Shown one piece after another: positions 7,205 through 15,740 of a stretch of 64,000 bases of DNA. Origin of the DNA: a virus; the IMG/VR virus record IMGVR_UViG_3300009177_000029, positions 1 to 64,000 of that record; one strand, written 5' to 3'. The notes below the pieces were generated by a model. The model saw only the letters and a list, made by a program, of their open reading frames with translations. It did no database searches and was not told the origin of the DNA. Made by a program: the position numbers and the translations under genes. Each line of letters begins with the position of its first letter. The first letter of the stretch is position 1.

Positions 7205-8064
7205 TCGTCCACCCTCAGTTCTGGATTGGTGTCGCCTGCAATGGACCCTGCGTTAATCACAGGCTTCTTGTCAGTGTCACCCTTGAAGAATCCGGTGTGG
7301 TGGATAGCGATCTGTAGCAAGCCACCGAGTGCTGTGTTCACATCCATACCATCTGCTACACACTTGGTAGTGATAGCATCGATAGACTTCTTGAGAGCTG
7401 GCGTCATCTGAATGAAGACGTGATTACGTCCACCAAGTGGGAACACCATGAAAGAGTTTGGCACGGTCTTGCCATAGCGCTCAAACAAGACGCTGATGAT
7501 GGTGCCAAGGTCGTCGATCATCTTGACCTGGCTTACCTGTTGCTGAGAAGCCACAGCCGAGGCGATGGAGCGCTCTCTTTGCTTCTCTTGTTTGTAGAAG
7601 TTGGAGAATGCTTCGCTATCTTCGAAACCCATGCGTTCCATGATGATGTCGAGACCAAGCTGGTGCTCTGCGGTCAAACGATTGATCTCTTCGGTGAAGA
7701 GCGTACGGTCAATCTCACCGCGAACCAAGTTACGACGCACGAGTTGGATGCGGCTCTCTACTTCGTCCCAATCGTCACGAATGACACATGGGAACTCTTC
7801 CATGCCTGCGGCCTTGCCTGCTCGACGGCGGTGGTTACCGGACACGATGAAGTAGCCGGGTGTTTCGTCACGACGTGGAACGATGATGAGAGGCTCGTCG
7901 AAACCATGTGCCATGATGCTGTCAATCAGCTCTTGGTGCGTGTGCTTCGACTGCTTGTTCGTATTGTTTGGATGGTCGAACAACAACTCATCACGAACAC
8001 GAACAATCTCGTGGATCTTTGGTGCTGCCTTTGCAGCGGGTTCGATAACCTTCTTCTTGGCCAT
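7201..8064 (-). CDS. ParB-like nuclease/CTPase-domain protein
   Basis: 287 residues. The N-terminal half is a ParB/sulfiredoxin-like domain: helix TNKQSKHTHQELIDSI, then PLIIVPRRDETPGYFIVSGNHRRRAGKAAG with the conserved G-N-H-R-R-R at 76-81, and FPCVIRDDWDEVE. The C-terminal half is helical and unknown. Phages often carry ParB-like proteins next to the terminase, where they may recognise DNA for packaging, act as nucleases or modify host factors. Which applies here cannot be decided from sequence. Confidence 0.85.
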   Translation of the reverse strand: MAKKKVIEPAAKAAPKIHEIVRVRDELLFDHPNNTNKQSKHTHQELIDSIMAHGFDEPLIIVPRRDETPGYFIVSGNHRRRAGKAAGMEEFPCVIRDDWDEVESRIQLVRRNLVRGEIDRTLFTEEINRLTAEHQLGLDIIMERMGFEDSEAFSNFYKQEKQRERSIASAVASQQQVSQVKMIDDLGTIISVLFERYGKTVPNSFMVFPLGGRNHVFIQMTPALKKSIDAITTKCVADGMDVNTALGGLLQIAIHHTGFFKGDTDKKPVINAGSIAGDTNPELRVDE

Positions 8065-8065
8065 T

Positions 8066-8875
8066 TCACTTCCCCTTGATGGACTTCAAGAAGTTGCTTG
8101 AATAGCCGTTCTTCTTGACGCCAAATACCCACTTCGAAGACCAAAAGCGGACTTCTTCGACACCGTACGAAACCGCTGTGTTGTAGGCAAGCTGCATAGC
8201 TTCCTGTGCCGTGTGTCCGGCGAACGTCTGGTCGTAGGCGGCCAAACCACAGCAAAGCTTGTGTGTACCCTTGACCTGCTTTGCCAAGTCAAGCGTATAC
8301 TTCTGCATGTTTCCTGGTGCCAACTTCGTGCCCCATAAAACCTCTGCGGTGTCAGTGCGGTTTGCTACTGAGTATGCCTGGGGTAGTAGGCGGTCAACAT
8401 GCGTTGCCAAGTCAGCGTGTGGTCCATTTTCTGTGTGTGCAGAGAACGTGGTCAGCTCAACACGGATGTTGTGCTTTACACGTAGACGCTGCATGATTGC
8501 TGCCAGGTAGTCTGACGCGAGGTGCAGTGTGGCAAATCCGGAGACCCTGCTTGGTAGCCAGTTGCCCTCGGTGTCAAACTCAAGCGCGGCACATCCCGAA
8601 GCTGTGATGTACGCGGAAATGTGAGCTTCCATGTCATCGAGATACTTCTTGCTGGGTTCGGGCCACAACGTGAGAGCCAGCTCAACATCACGTGAAAAGG
8701 CAAGACCGCGGATGGTCTGCAAGTCAGTCGTGGTGTACATGGGGTTGAACCCATTGCCGATAGACTCAAGCATGATACCGGCAGTTGTGAGCCCGTGCTC
8801 TGGGAAGTGGTCCCAATACTGCGCGGTTAGTACCATGGATGGCGGATCATCAATCCAGATTCCCTTACGTGTCAT
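8066..8875 (-). CDS. Putative TIM-barrel glycoside-hydrolase-like protein
   Basis: 269 residues from ATG 8875, six bases after GGAGG; a TTG two codons earlier is less likely. The sequence alternates strands and helices as in a (beta/alpha)8 barrel. ALEFDTEGNW at 97-106 supplies two acidic residues at a strand end, as in glycosidases, and a later VEEVRFWSSKWVFG resembles a final strand. No signal peptide. It could be an endolysin-like or sugar-processing enzyme; the family is not recognised. It overlaps the end of the aminotransferase-like gene by 11 bases. Confidence 0.55.
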   Translation of the reverse strand: MTRKGIWIDDPPSMVLTAQYWDHFPEHGLTTAGIMLESIGNGFNPMYTTTDLQTIRGLAFSRDVELALTLWPEPSKKYLDDMEAHISAYITASGCAALEFDTEGNWLPSRVSGFATLHLASDYLAAIMQRLRVKHNIRVELTTFSAHTENGPHADLATHVDRLLPQAYSVANRTDTAEVLWGTKLAPGNMQKYTLDLAKQVKGTHKLCCGLAAYDQTFAGHTAQEAMQLAYNTAVSYGVEEVRFWSSKWVFGVKKNGYSSNFLKSIKGK

Positions 8876-9836
8876 TTGCAACCTCCGAGAGTAGAGATAC
8901 TATCATACTCTCTTTTCCTAGTATACCTACATGTGTGGGCAATGCCACAAGTTTCTTCGCCAAACCTTCCGCTACGGGATAGCTTGGCTTCTCGACCCAA
9001 CGCCTGTTGATGTCAGAGAGCATGTGTAGCGGATACACAGGCTTCATGACACTGATTTCGTGGCTGTGTAGGTGTGCCACTACACGGTCAGCATTGTCTA
9101 CACGGACAATGAAGTACGGCCATTCCGGACTGGAAATGAACGGAAGAGCGTAGTTCTCTTTGAGTAGTTCAATGTAGCGGTTGGCTACGATGGTCTGCTG
9201 GCCTCTACGAACACCCAATGAAGGATCTGTAGATAGGCGTTTCATAGCATACGCGGCGAGAGCATCATTCAAGTTGGCTGCCAAACCAAGTACGCCTGCT
9301 CTAACCATCTTGAGTTCTCGAACCTGCTGTGAAAACTTGTGAAACACAAGGGCACCTGTCCCTACCAGGGGTGCTAGGTCGAAAACGTTGAATGTGCAGC
9401 AAAGGTTTGACTCAATGTCTTCGTGCGGCGGAAGACGGCTGTCCAAGATGGTCGGCAGCTCTGTTGTCAACGCCAGTAGCTCCGGGTCCACGTCTTGGCC
9501 TCCCGGACGGCCTAGGATGACCACAGCGGCCTTCACCTCAGTCAAGACCTCACCCAGCACCACCGGGTCGATCTGTAGCGTCTGAGGGCGGATATCGAGC
9601 AGCAACGGGTCACCGCCACCTCGCAGCACAGCCGAGATAGTGTCTGGGGATGCAGTGATTGGGAGAATCACCGGAATCATGTGCGAACGTGAGCCTAGTA
9701 CCTCAAGGATGGCTGAAATGGCGTTTTGATAGCTGTTGAACGCCACAGCACTTGGTCCGAAGTGTTGCTCAAGCTTCGCTTGTTCTACAGTACCTGCGAA
9801 GTCGTTTCGACCGTCCCAGGTGTCAAATGGAATCAT
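8865..9836 (-). CDS. DegT/DnrJ-type aminotransferase homologue, probably inactive
   Basis: 323 residues matching the fold-type I PLP sugar aminotransferase family: VAFNSYQNAISAILEVLG at 31-48, PVILPITASPDTISAVLRGGG, LDIRPQTLQID, and a PTILDSR segment (Asp132) corresponding to the Asp that contacts the PLP ring. The region that normally holds the Schiff-base lysine, NVFDLAPLVGTGALVF at 150-165, contains no lysine. The protein is therefore predicted not to work as an ordinary aminotransferase. A binding or structural role is possible. It sits beside a TIM-barrel-like protein. Confidence 0.65.
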   Translation of the reverse strand: MIPFDTWDGRNDFAGTVEQAKLEQHFGPSAVAFNSYQNAISAILEVLGSRSHMIPVILPITASPDTISAVLRGGGDPLLLDIRPQTLQIDPVVLGEVLTEVKAAVVILGRPGGQDVDPELLALTTELPTILDSRLPPHEDIESNLCCTFNVFDLAPLVGTGALVFHKFSQQVRELKMVRAGVLGLAANLNDALAAYAMKRLSTDPSLGVRRGQQTIVANRYIELLKENYALPFISSPEWPYFIVRVDNADRVVAHLHSHEISVMKPVYPLHMLSDINRRWVEKPSYPVAEGLAKKLVALPTHVGILGKESMIVSLLSEVANDT

Positions 9837-10051
9837 CGTACAACTACTCCGGTGAACCTGTGAACAAGTTCTACTTTACCAGTGAGCTTTCGTACGGTGT
9901 TCGCATACCTGGGATCATATGCGCCCTTGTCGTGATTGATCTCAATCACGTAGCCCTTCTCGGTGTCCGCTTCGATTGCCTTGATGATGCGAACACCGTC
10001 ACAATAGGCGTGATGAGCATCGCCTTCAACTGTACCTGCTATGATCTTCAT
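9833..10051 (-). CDS. Small unknown protein
   Basis: 72 residues (MKIIAGTVEGDAHHAYCDGVRIIKAIEAD...), beta-rich, with a four-base overlap into the aminotransferase-like gene. No family recognised. Coupled translation suggests it belongs to the same unit. Confidence 0.62.
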   Translation of the reverse strand: MKIIAGTVEGDAHHAYCDGVRIIKAIEADTEKGYVIEINHDKGAYDPRYANTVRKLTGKVELVHRFTGVVVR

Positions 10052-10054
10052 GGT

Positions 10055-10273
10055 TCACTCCGATGGGATCACTATACGACGACACTCAGGACACTTCCAG
10101 CCCTTTCGTGTGCTACGTAGCGGGCCGTCGTACCCGCATTCATCACACCCTTCTTCTTGCTCAAACAAGGACTGCGTAAAGCCTTCCTCGGATTCCGTAC
10201 TGCTAGGGGCGCGATTCCAAGAGTTCCCTGTTTGGAACCCTTCCGAATCAATCAGTGCTGCTTTTCTTGCCAT
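10055..10273 (-). CDS. Small zinc-ribbon protein
   Basis: 72 residues. The C-terminal part carries CDECGYDG...KGWKCPECRR, two CxxC knuckles of a zinc ribbon, after a polar, Ser/Glu-rich N-terminus. Such small ribbons bind nucleic acid or protein partners; no specific family is recognised. ATG at 10273 follows the winged-helix gene by one base. Confidence 0.65.
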   Translation of the reverse strand: MARKAALIDSEGFQTGNSWNRAPSSTESEEGFTQSLFEQEEGCDECGYDGPLRSTRKGWKCPECRRIVIPSE

Positions 10274-10274
10274 G

Positions 10275-10466
10275 TTATATCCTTACCCAGAGGTCACGAA
10301 CCTCATCCATCTTCATGATATAGCCGTGTTTTGCCAAGTTAGCAAGCACTTTCTGTGCCGTGTGCTTATCCAGGCCGGTCAGCCTGCAAATATCGCAGTA
10401 CGCGAGTGGTAGCAAATCGTATACTCGTTGACCGTGCTTGATATCAGCCAGCGCCTTGGTCTTCAC
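10275..10466 (-). CDS. Small winged-helix DNA-binding protein
   Basis: 63 residues with GTG start at 10466, preceded by AAAGGA. YCDICRLTGLDKHTAQKVLANLAKHGYI has the helix-turn-helix plus wing pattern of MarR/ArsR-like domains, in miniature. It overlaps the end of the RNase HII gene by 23 bases. A transcriptional regulator or DNA-binding role is likely; the target is unknown. Confidence 0.65.
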   Translation of the reverse strand: MKTKALADIKHGQRVYDLLPLAYCDICRLTGLDKHTAQKVLANLAKHGYIMKMDEVRDLWVRI

Positions 10467-11148
10467 TGTGAATCCTTTCGTAAGAACCTACTTCGTGTTC
10501 GATGGACTTGATCATGTCGATGTTGCGACGGTGATGAACAGAGGCACCGTGCTTCTTCAATGCGTCTGAGTGTGCCGGAGTTGGATAGCCTTTGTTGGTC
10601 TTCCAATCAAACTCCGGATAGTTCTTGTGTAGCTCACGCATATGTAGGTCACGAGTTACCTTCGCGACAACACTAGCAGCACCGACTGCACACACGAACT
10701 TGTCTGCCTTCGCAAAGCAGATCTGTGCGCCCTTGTATCCCTTGACTTGGTTCTTGCCGTCAATGACAAGAACAGACTTAGGATACAATGCCAATGCTTC
10801 GTTTGCAGCCGTGAGGAACAGGTTTTGGAGCACCGGACCTGGCCCATAGAGTTCCAAGTCGCTTGGTGTTGCAGCTACCACGTTCAGGTATTCGGCTGTC
10901 TCGTGAACGGTGACGTAAGCCTTTTGCCTGGACGCCTCAGTGTAAGACTTGCTGTCACGAATACCTCGGTTGGTGTAACCCACCTTGTATACTGCACAGC
11001 CGACCATCACAGGTCCGGCAATAGCACCCCAGCCAACTTCATCCAATCCGATGATGTATTCGGCCTTTGTAGTTGCTAGGATTTCACTCAGCATATTTCT
11101 GCGCTTCTTGAACTTGCCATGCGGGATCTTGAGTCGTCTCAAGCGCAT
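10444..11148 (-). CDS. rnhB: Ribonuclease HII
   Basis: 234 residues from ATG 11148, placed two bases after the previous stop; a GTG six codons upstream is possible. The enzyme cuts RNA in RNA-DNA hybrids, for primer removal or excision of misincorporated ribonucleotides. Seen: YIIGLDEVGWGAIAGP at 31-46 with the catalytic Asp-Glu, VLVIDGKN at 127-133 and ASVVAKVTRD at 158-167, all standard RNase HII blocks, plus the GYPTPAHSDAL C-terminal signature. Basic N-terminal extension (RLRRLKIPHGKFKKRR). Phages more often use RNase HI/T4-type enzymes, so this is host-like. Confidence 0.94.
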   Translation of the reverse strand: MRLRRLKIPHGKFKKRRNMLSEILATTKAEYIIGLDEVGWGAIAGPVMVGCAVYKVGYTNRGIRDSKSYTEASRQKAYVTVHETAEYLNVVAATPSDLELYGPGPVLQNLFLTAANEALALYPKSVLVIDGKNQVKGYKGAQICFAKADKFVCAVGAASVVAKVTRDLHMRELHKNYPEFDWKTNKGYPTPAHSDALKKHGASVHHRRNIDMIKSIEHEVGSYERIHSEDQGAG

Positions 11149-11150
11149 CG

Positions 11151-11471
11151 TCAAGCCAAACCCCACCCGTTCTTGTGATCCGAGTTGTATTGTGCGAGGT
11201 CACCGCCAGTGACCTTTCTACCAGCAAGATAGATGCACACAACTCGAACCTTAGGTGTGATTGGAGGATCACCCTGACGGTCGCCTACGATGGTGCAAAG
11301 CTCCATCTGAATGGAACCCACCTTAGTTCGTGCAGCGTCTCTCGTCGCGGTCCTGCCCTTTGTTTCTGCTTCGTAGTAGGTGTACGGACCGTCCATCACA
11401 GAATCCTTGTCCACACGCAAGTAAAACTCACGTAGTGGTCCTGGCGTACTGTTGCTCGGACGGTCTGTCAT
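11151..11471 (-). CDS. Unknown protein, 106 residues
   Basis: ATG 11471 directly follows the upstream stop (TGAATG). Soluble, beta-rich; contains FYLRVDKDSVMDGPYTYYEAETKGR and VRVVCIYLAGRKVTGGDL. No family recognised. It is cotranscribed between the coiled-coil protein and RNase HII, downstream of the promoter at 11782-11809. Confidence 0.65.
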   Translation of the reverse strand: MTDRPSNSTPGPLREFYLRVDKDSVMDGPYTYYEAETKGRTATRDAARTKVGSIQMELCTIVGDRQGDPPITPKVRVVCIYLAGRKVTGGDLAQYNSDHKNGWGLA

Positions 11472-11762
11472 TCATGCCTCTACAAGAACGCGGGTCACCT
11501 TGCGCTTCTCGACGTTCACTTCGGTCACACGAAACTTGCCGTTTTCAGCATACTCATTGCTGATTGCCGTGAGAGTCTGCTGCAACTCGCTCTGACGTAG
11601 CTGAGCCAACGTCTGTGCTGAGTTCACACGCTCCGAAGCCAACGAAAGAGCAAGCGCCGCGTTTTCAGCGAGGTCAACGGAGAACACGCCGTCACCCTTT
11701 GCCTTGTCACCAGGCTCTGAATACTTCTTTTCTAGATCCGTTTCCATCTTCTGCTTTGCCAT
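11472..11762 (-). CDS. Helical/coiled-coil protein, first gene of a transcription unit
   Basis: 96 residues from ATG 11762, seven bases after GGAGG; the longer reading would begin inside the promoter region. MAKQKMETDLEKKYSEPGDK is charged. Residues 30-70 form a long amphipathic helix (NAALALSLASERVNSAQTLAQLRQS). No family recognised. It is the first gene after a TTGACA promoter just beyond the tail-fibre gene. Confidence 0.68.
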   Translation of the reverse strand: MAKQKMETDLEKKYSEPGDKAKGDGVFSVDLAENAALALSLASERVNSAQTLAQLRQSELQQTLTAISNEYAENGKFRVTEVNVEKRKVTRVLVEA

Positions 11763-11781
11763 TAGAAACCTCCGATGCTCG

Positions 11782-11809
11782 ACATTAGCATGCAGCAAAT
11801 CATTGTCAA
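11782..11809 (-). promoter_or_regulatory. Sigma70-like promoter after the tail-fibre gene
   Basis: Read on the - strand: TTGACA (11804-11809), a 16-base spacer and TAATGT (11782-11787), just past the tail-fibre stop and about 20 bases upstream of GGAGG-ATG of the next gene. The -35 is perfect; the -10 keeps only the T-A-n-n-n-T frame. The 16-base spacing equals that of three other candidates in this window. Confidence 0.5.
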
Positions 11810-11813
11810 ATGA

Positions 11814-14800
11814 TCACTGTGGAGCTTCGATCACTAGACGCATTAGGTCTGCACTTGCTGCCGAAGCTGTGGAGCCGTTATTGACCCAGCAGTGTGCGGC
11901 CAAGAAATCTGTCGTAGCTGGAAGATCGGTGTTGACAGTAAGCTGCTTCTTCGAACCACCAACAACGTCTACGACGTAGAACTGCACGTCGCCGCCGTTT
12001 GGTGCTGCGTAGATCCAAATGTCAAGCACAACAGTAGCCGAACGTGCCGAGATACCTGTGCTTGTCTTCGTTGCAGTACCCGAACCGTCATTCACCATGA
12101 TCTGGATGCTAGAATCCGCCGAGTCGTAACCTACGCCGATGATGGACGTCATCGAGCTTGGATCAGCGTTAGACAACGCAGAGCCGCTCTTTGCAAAACC
12201 AACAAATCCGCGCTGGTTTGCAGTAACTGTCACGTTAGGTGCCCAGCGTGCGTGGAACAAGAATCCACCAAGGCCAGCACCGCTACCGCGCCATGCAAGG
12301 GTTTGGTTACCCGAATAAACTTCGGCACTAGTACCTGCGGAAGCAGAGGTAGCCATGTTGATGCGGTTTGATGCCGTACGGAAGTTCGTCGTTGCTTGCG
12401 CAGGCGTCGTAATGGTGCCAGCGGTGCTCGTGAAGAAGCCCTGCTGGTCGGTGCCGCTCTTTCCCGGAACTACCCAAGCCTGGAAACGGTCATGCATTGC
12501 GCTTCCAAGCATGATGTTGCCAAACTCAGGCATGGACTTCTGCAAGAATGGAGGACGGCCATTGCTGGTGTCTACTCCAATCTTGTTGTGTCCAGAAGCT
12601 GGCGTAGACAAAGCCGAAGTTGAGATATCGACCTGAGGCACGAATGGAACGCCAGCAGAGTCGATGTATGACAGCTCGACGCTGTTGGACTGGAAGCTGA
12701 TGAACTTACCACCACCAGAACCGAACACAGGCGTACCCGCACCGGATGCACCAAACATGTTGAACTTCATGCTTACGAAGCTCGAAGAACCCGTCTGGTT
12801 GACATAGTGACCAACCTGCATACCCGTCTGAGCGATGCTTGCACCCGTGAAGGTGTTGTTGGCGAAGATGACGCCAGGAACGCCACCAACTGTGAATGCT
12901 GGAACACTTCCAGTTGCCTTCGCTCCGGTAACTGCCATGCTCTGAATGTAAGCGTAGCTGTAGCTCAAGCTGTCGAGACCAAGAGAAACAGTCAAATCCT
13001 GTCCAGGGTGCAACGCAGTGCTTGCCCCGTTTGCGCACACTACAGCCGTGCCACCAGAAATCAAGCTAGTTTCCGAGTCCGAGATACTTGTGAAGCCTAG
13101 ACCATCGCCAGGACTTCCCATGAACGCATATGCTGGGATGACACTAAGTGGGCCGAAACCACTACCTGTAGCCTGTACTTGACCATCTGAGTTTACCAAG
13201 TACACGGTGGTTGCGTTATTGATATACAGCGCAAACTTACCACCGTTAGATCCGAATACAGGCGCACCCGTGCCGCCAGCACCGTGGAGAACGATTTCCT
13301 CTGCGACGAATACAGAGCCACCCGTCTGGTTGACGTTGTACGCCATCTGCGTACCAACCTGTAGACCAGAAGAGGCTGTGAAGTTTGTTGCGTTTGAAAT
13401 GGCGATAGAAGGTCCCGCACCCGAAGAAACGTTTCCGTACACGTTCATGCCTGAGTTGGTTGCGGCCATGCCGATACCAATGCTTGGTTGAGTAAAGAAA
13501 ATACCCGAACCGTTCATAGCAAAGATGCTTCCACCAAACGAGAAGTCGATGCGCGACGCATTGTCAAAGAAGCCAATGTCGAGTGCTGGACGGAAGAAGA
13601 ATCCGTTCTCAGCCATCACAGAACCCGCAGTGTTCACAAAGAACTGCGACGTTCCGTTGGTCTGTGCATCGATGAACTTACCGCCACCAGAGCCGTAGGT
13701 TGGGGAGCCGGAGAACCCAGCGCCCTTAGCGTTGAGTTCCAACATCGTGTGGGCAGCCGTGCTCGTCTGTGCTACTGCGGCAACGATCTGCAACGCTCTC
13801 TGAGTTCCAGTAGACGCAGAGAAGTTGTTCGTGTTCGCGAATACGAATGGAGCATCTGTTCCGGTAGTTACCGAACCGCTCATTGCAATGTAGCCGTTAG
13901 TCACAGCCGACTTGAACTGCTGCGTGCTTACGAGACCAGAGATTGAAGAACTGATCTGCCAGTATTGTGTACCCAGACTCAACGTCGTGATCGTACCTGC
14001 ACCCGAACGGAATAGTCCGGTCGTAGGATCGCTTACAAAGCGGTAACCAAGGTCACCCGCCTGTACTGTGCCATCACTGACGAGCTTGAACACCGACGTT
14101 GCGTTAGACACTACGTCAAAGATCAAGCCACCACCAGAACCGTAGACAGGGGCACCAGAACCACCTGAGCCATGCAAGACAAACTGATAAGCTGTCCAAG
14201 ACGCAGAAGACGTCTGGGCAATGTTCATCTGTTGCTTGATGCCATACTGAGCTGTACCAGCACCGCCAGTGAAATCACCGTTGTTCAACAAAAACAACGC
14301 AGGATTTGTGCTGTTGGTACTACCAACCACAGCGCTGGTGAAAACTTGCGTCCAACGGTATGAACCCGTGCCTAGGCTAACGCTATCATCTACACCTGGA
14401 ATGAATCCGTTTTCGTTTGTCGAAGCTGCGGCGATTAGAGCACCGCCAGACCAAAACGAAAGATCCTCAGCATCAGACGGTGCACTACGGTCAATACCTG
14501 TGCCTGGATGCGAAATGAATGAGATACCCGGAACGCTGCTCGAACCCGCAGCAAAGCGCGCCTGGAAGTCACCAGTGCTGCCATCCAAGAACAACATTTC
14601 ACCACCGCTGCCACTGCTGACGAACGCCATTGACCCGGTGGTGTTGAGGTAGATGCCCGTTGCGGTGTCGAACTTGAACGAGTATGCAGGAACGCCAGCG
14701 TTGCCGTTCTGAGCCAAAACCTGTGAGTTGGCGAAACGAACTACGTCACCAGTAAGTGCAGTGATTTCTACACCACCAGAGGCGTAGAAGATACCTGTGG

Positions 14801-15308
14801 TACCGTCTGTCTGGAATGTGTAGGCTGGGCTTCCTGCTGAGCCATCCTCTGCGTAGTAGCGTTCACTGTAGACACCACCCCAACGGAAAGATGGACCACC
14901 AAGAGAGCGGCTGTTGTCAATGTCAGGTAGAATATCTCTACCAGCAGTGATCTGTACACCACCAACACTGAGGAAGTCGATACCACCACCGGCTACTACG
15001 ACTGCACCAGCATTGTAGTAGAGGCCAGTGTTTGCGTCACTAGCAAAGGACAGTGATGGAGTACCGACGCTGCCGTCTGGTAGAACCAACTTGACGTTTG
15101 TAGTCAAAGACGAACCAGTGAGGATTGCTAGGCTAGTCTTGATGAGCTTTCCACTTGTTCCATCGAATACAGCAATGGCGTTGTCTACACCGCTGCCTGG
15201 ACCTTGAACATAGCTGCTCAAATCCGGGGCTGGCGCACCGCCAATCAATACTGGAACTAGATTTCCAGTAGGTACGTCACGTACCGATGCGAACTGTGGA
15301 ATACTCAT
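11814..15308 (-). CDS. Large repetitive tail-fibre protein
   Basis: 1164 residues. Built from beta modules typical of phage fibres: repeats of the form SFxxDxxTGxY (for example SFASDANTGLYY, TFQTDGTTGIFY, SFKFDTATGIYL, RFVSDPTTGLFR) alternate with at least four copies of a VFGSGGGKF module. The last 230 residues are a lectin-like beta-sandwich (GVGYDSADSSIQIMVND..., LDIWIYAAPNGGDVQFYV) that could bind host surface glycans or act as trimerisation tip. Very rich in Ser, Thr, Gly and Asn. It is translationally coupled to the 142-residue gene upstream. Confidence 0.88.
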   Translation of the reverse strand: MSIPQFASVRDVPTGNLVPVLIGGAPAPDLSSYVQGPGSGVDNAIAVFDGTSGKLIKTSLAILTGSSLTTNVKLVLPDGSVGTPSLSFASDANTGLYYNAGAVVVAGGGIDFLSVGGVQITAGRDILPDIDNSRSLGGPSFRWGGVYSERYYAEDGSAGSPAYTFQTDGTTGIFYASGGVEITALTGDVVRFANSQVLAQNGNAGVPAYSFKFDTATGIYLNTTGSMAFVSSGSGGEMLFLDGSTGDFQARFAAGSSSVPGISFISHPGTGIDRSAPSDAEDLSFWSGGALIAAASTNENGFIPGVDDSVSLGTGSYRWTQVFTSAVVGSTNSTNPALFLLNNGDFTGGAGTAQYGIKQQMNIAQTSSASWTAYQFVLHGSGGSGAPVYGSGGGLIFDVVSNATSVFKLVSDGTVQAGDLGYRFVSDPTTGLFRSGAGTITTLSLGTQYWQISSSISGLVSTQQFKSAVTNGYIAMSGSVTTGTDAPFVFANTNNFSASTGTQRALQIVAAVAQTSTAAHTMLELNAKGAGFSGSPTYGSGGGKFIDAQTNGTSQFFVNTAGSVMAENGFFFRPALDIGFFDNASRIDFSFGGSIFAMNGSGIFFTQPSIGIGMAATNSGMNVYGNVSSGAGPSIAISNATNFTASSGLQVGTQMAYNVNQTGGSVFVAEEIVLHGAGGTGAPVFGSNGGKFALYINNATTVYLVNSDGQVQATGSGFGPLSVIPAYAFMGSPGDGLGFTSISDSETSLISGGTAVVCANGASTALHPGQDLTVSLGLDSLSYSYAYIQSMAVTGAKATGSVPAFTVGGVPGVIFANNTFTGASIAQTGMQVGHYVNQTGSSSFVSMKFNMFGASGAGTPVFGSGGGKFISFQSNSVELSYIDSAGVPFVPQVDISTSALSTPASGHNKIGVDTSNGRPPFLQKSMPEFGNIMLGSAMHDRFQAWVVPGKSGTDQQGFFTSTAGTITTPAQATTNFRTASNRINMATSASAGTSAEVYSGNQTLAWRGSGAGLGGFLFHARWAPNVTVTANQRGFVGFAKSGSALSNADPSSMTSIIGVGYDSADSSIQIMVNDGSGTATKTSTGISARSATVVLDIWIYAAPNGGDVQFYVVDVVGGSKKQLTVNTDLPATTDFLAAHCWVNNGSTASAASADLMRLVIEAPQ
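12690..14165 (-). repeat. Four-fold GSGGGKF-type repeat inside the fibre gene
   Basis: On the - strand, four copies of a roughly 30-residue unit lie at about 12,680, 13,230, 13,680 and 14,130. Each begins APVFGSGGGKF, TPVFGSGGGKF, SPTYGSGGGKF or a close variant, and runs into a segment ending in SxGxVxA/V. The underlying DNA is also similar (ccaccaccagaaccg on the + strand). Such repeats are fibre shaft modules and give room for recombination and length variation. Confidence 0.7.
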
Positions 15309-15733
15309 AGTGCGATTGGGATGAGAACGACGCTAAAACCCATGTCAGCAGGTGAACCTGCTGTGTTGTACGTCTTGACATTGATCTGCGACGTAGGTGG
15401 TGGGCCTGCGTAGTCAGTGGTCACGAATCCTGGGTCCTTGATGTTGGCTAGAGGAATCTTGATTGTGGAGAACGTGATGGGCGTAGCCAAAGTCACAGCG
15501 TACTCACCAGTTCCGGTGTGAACTACACCGGAGATTCCTGGTGATGCAATGTCAACAGTACCGTCAGACTCAACGATAGCACCGTCCGGGTTCTGGCCGA
15601 TCAATGCCGATTCTGCGCCAGTGTCAGTCTGTGCATAGACCTTCTTGTCAGTCTTTGCGTAAACACGTACGTGATTCGACGCTGGGATTGCTGGGGCTGT
15701 GCCCGTCTCTAGATCAATCACTGCTGCTGCCAT
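15305..15733 (-). CDS. Tail-fibre associated protein
   Basis: 142 residues, coupled by ATGA to the large fibre gene. Contains VRVYAKTDKKVYAQTDTGAESAL, a motif frequent in phage fibre and baseplate proteins, followed by a beta-rich C-terminal half with structural-type TGTGEYAVTLATPI. Probably a fibre connector or chaperone-like tip protein; the exact role is not determined. Confidence 0.72.
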   Translation of the reverse strand: MAAAVIDLETGTAPAIPASNHVRVYAKTDKKVYAQTDTGAESALIGQNPDGAIVESDGTVDIASPGISGVVHTGTGEYAVTLATPITFSTIKIPLANIKDPGFVTTDYAGPPPTSQINVKTYNTAGSPADMGFSVVLIPIAL

Positions 15734-15740
15734 GGTAACC

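Noticed and set aside
7420-8079. A 219-residue open frame on the + strand
   Set aside because: Antisense to the ParB-like gene, whose GNHRRR motif is on the - strand; no ribosome site or promoter found.
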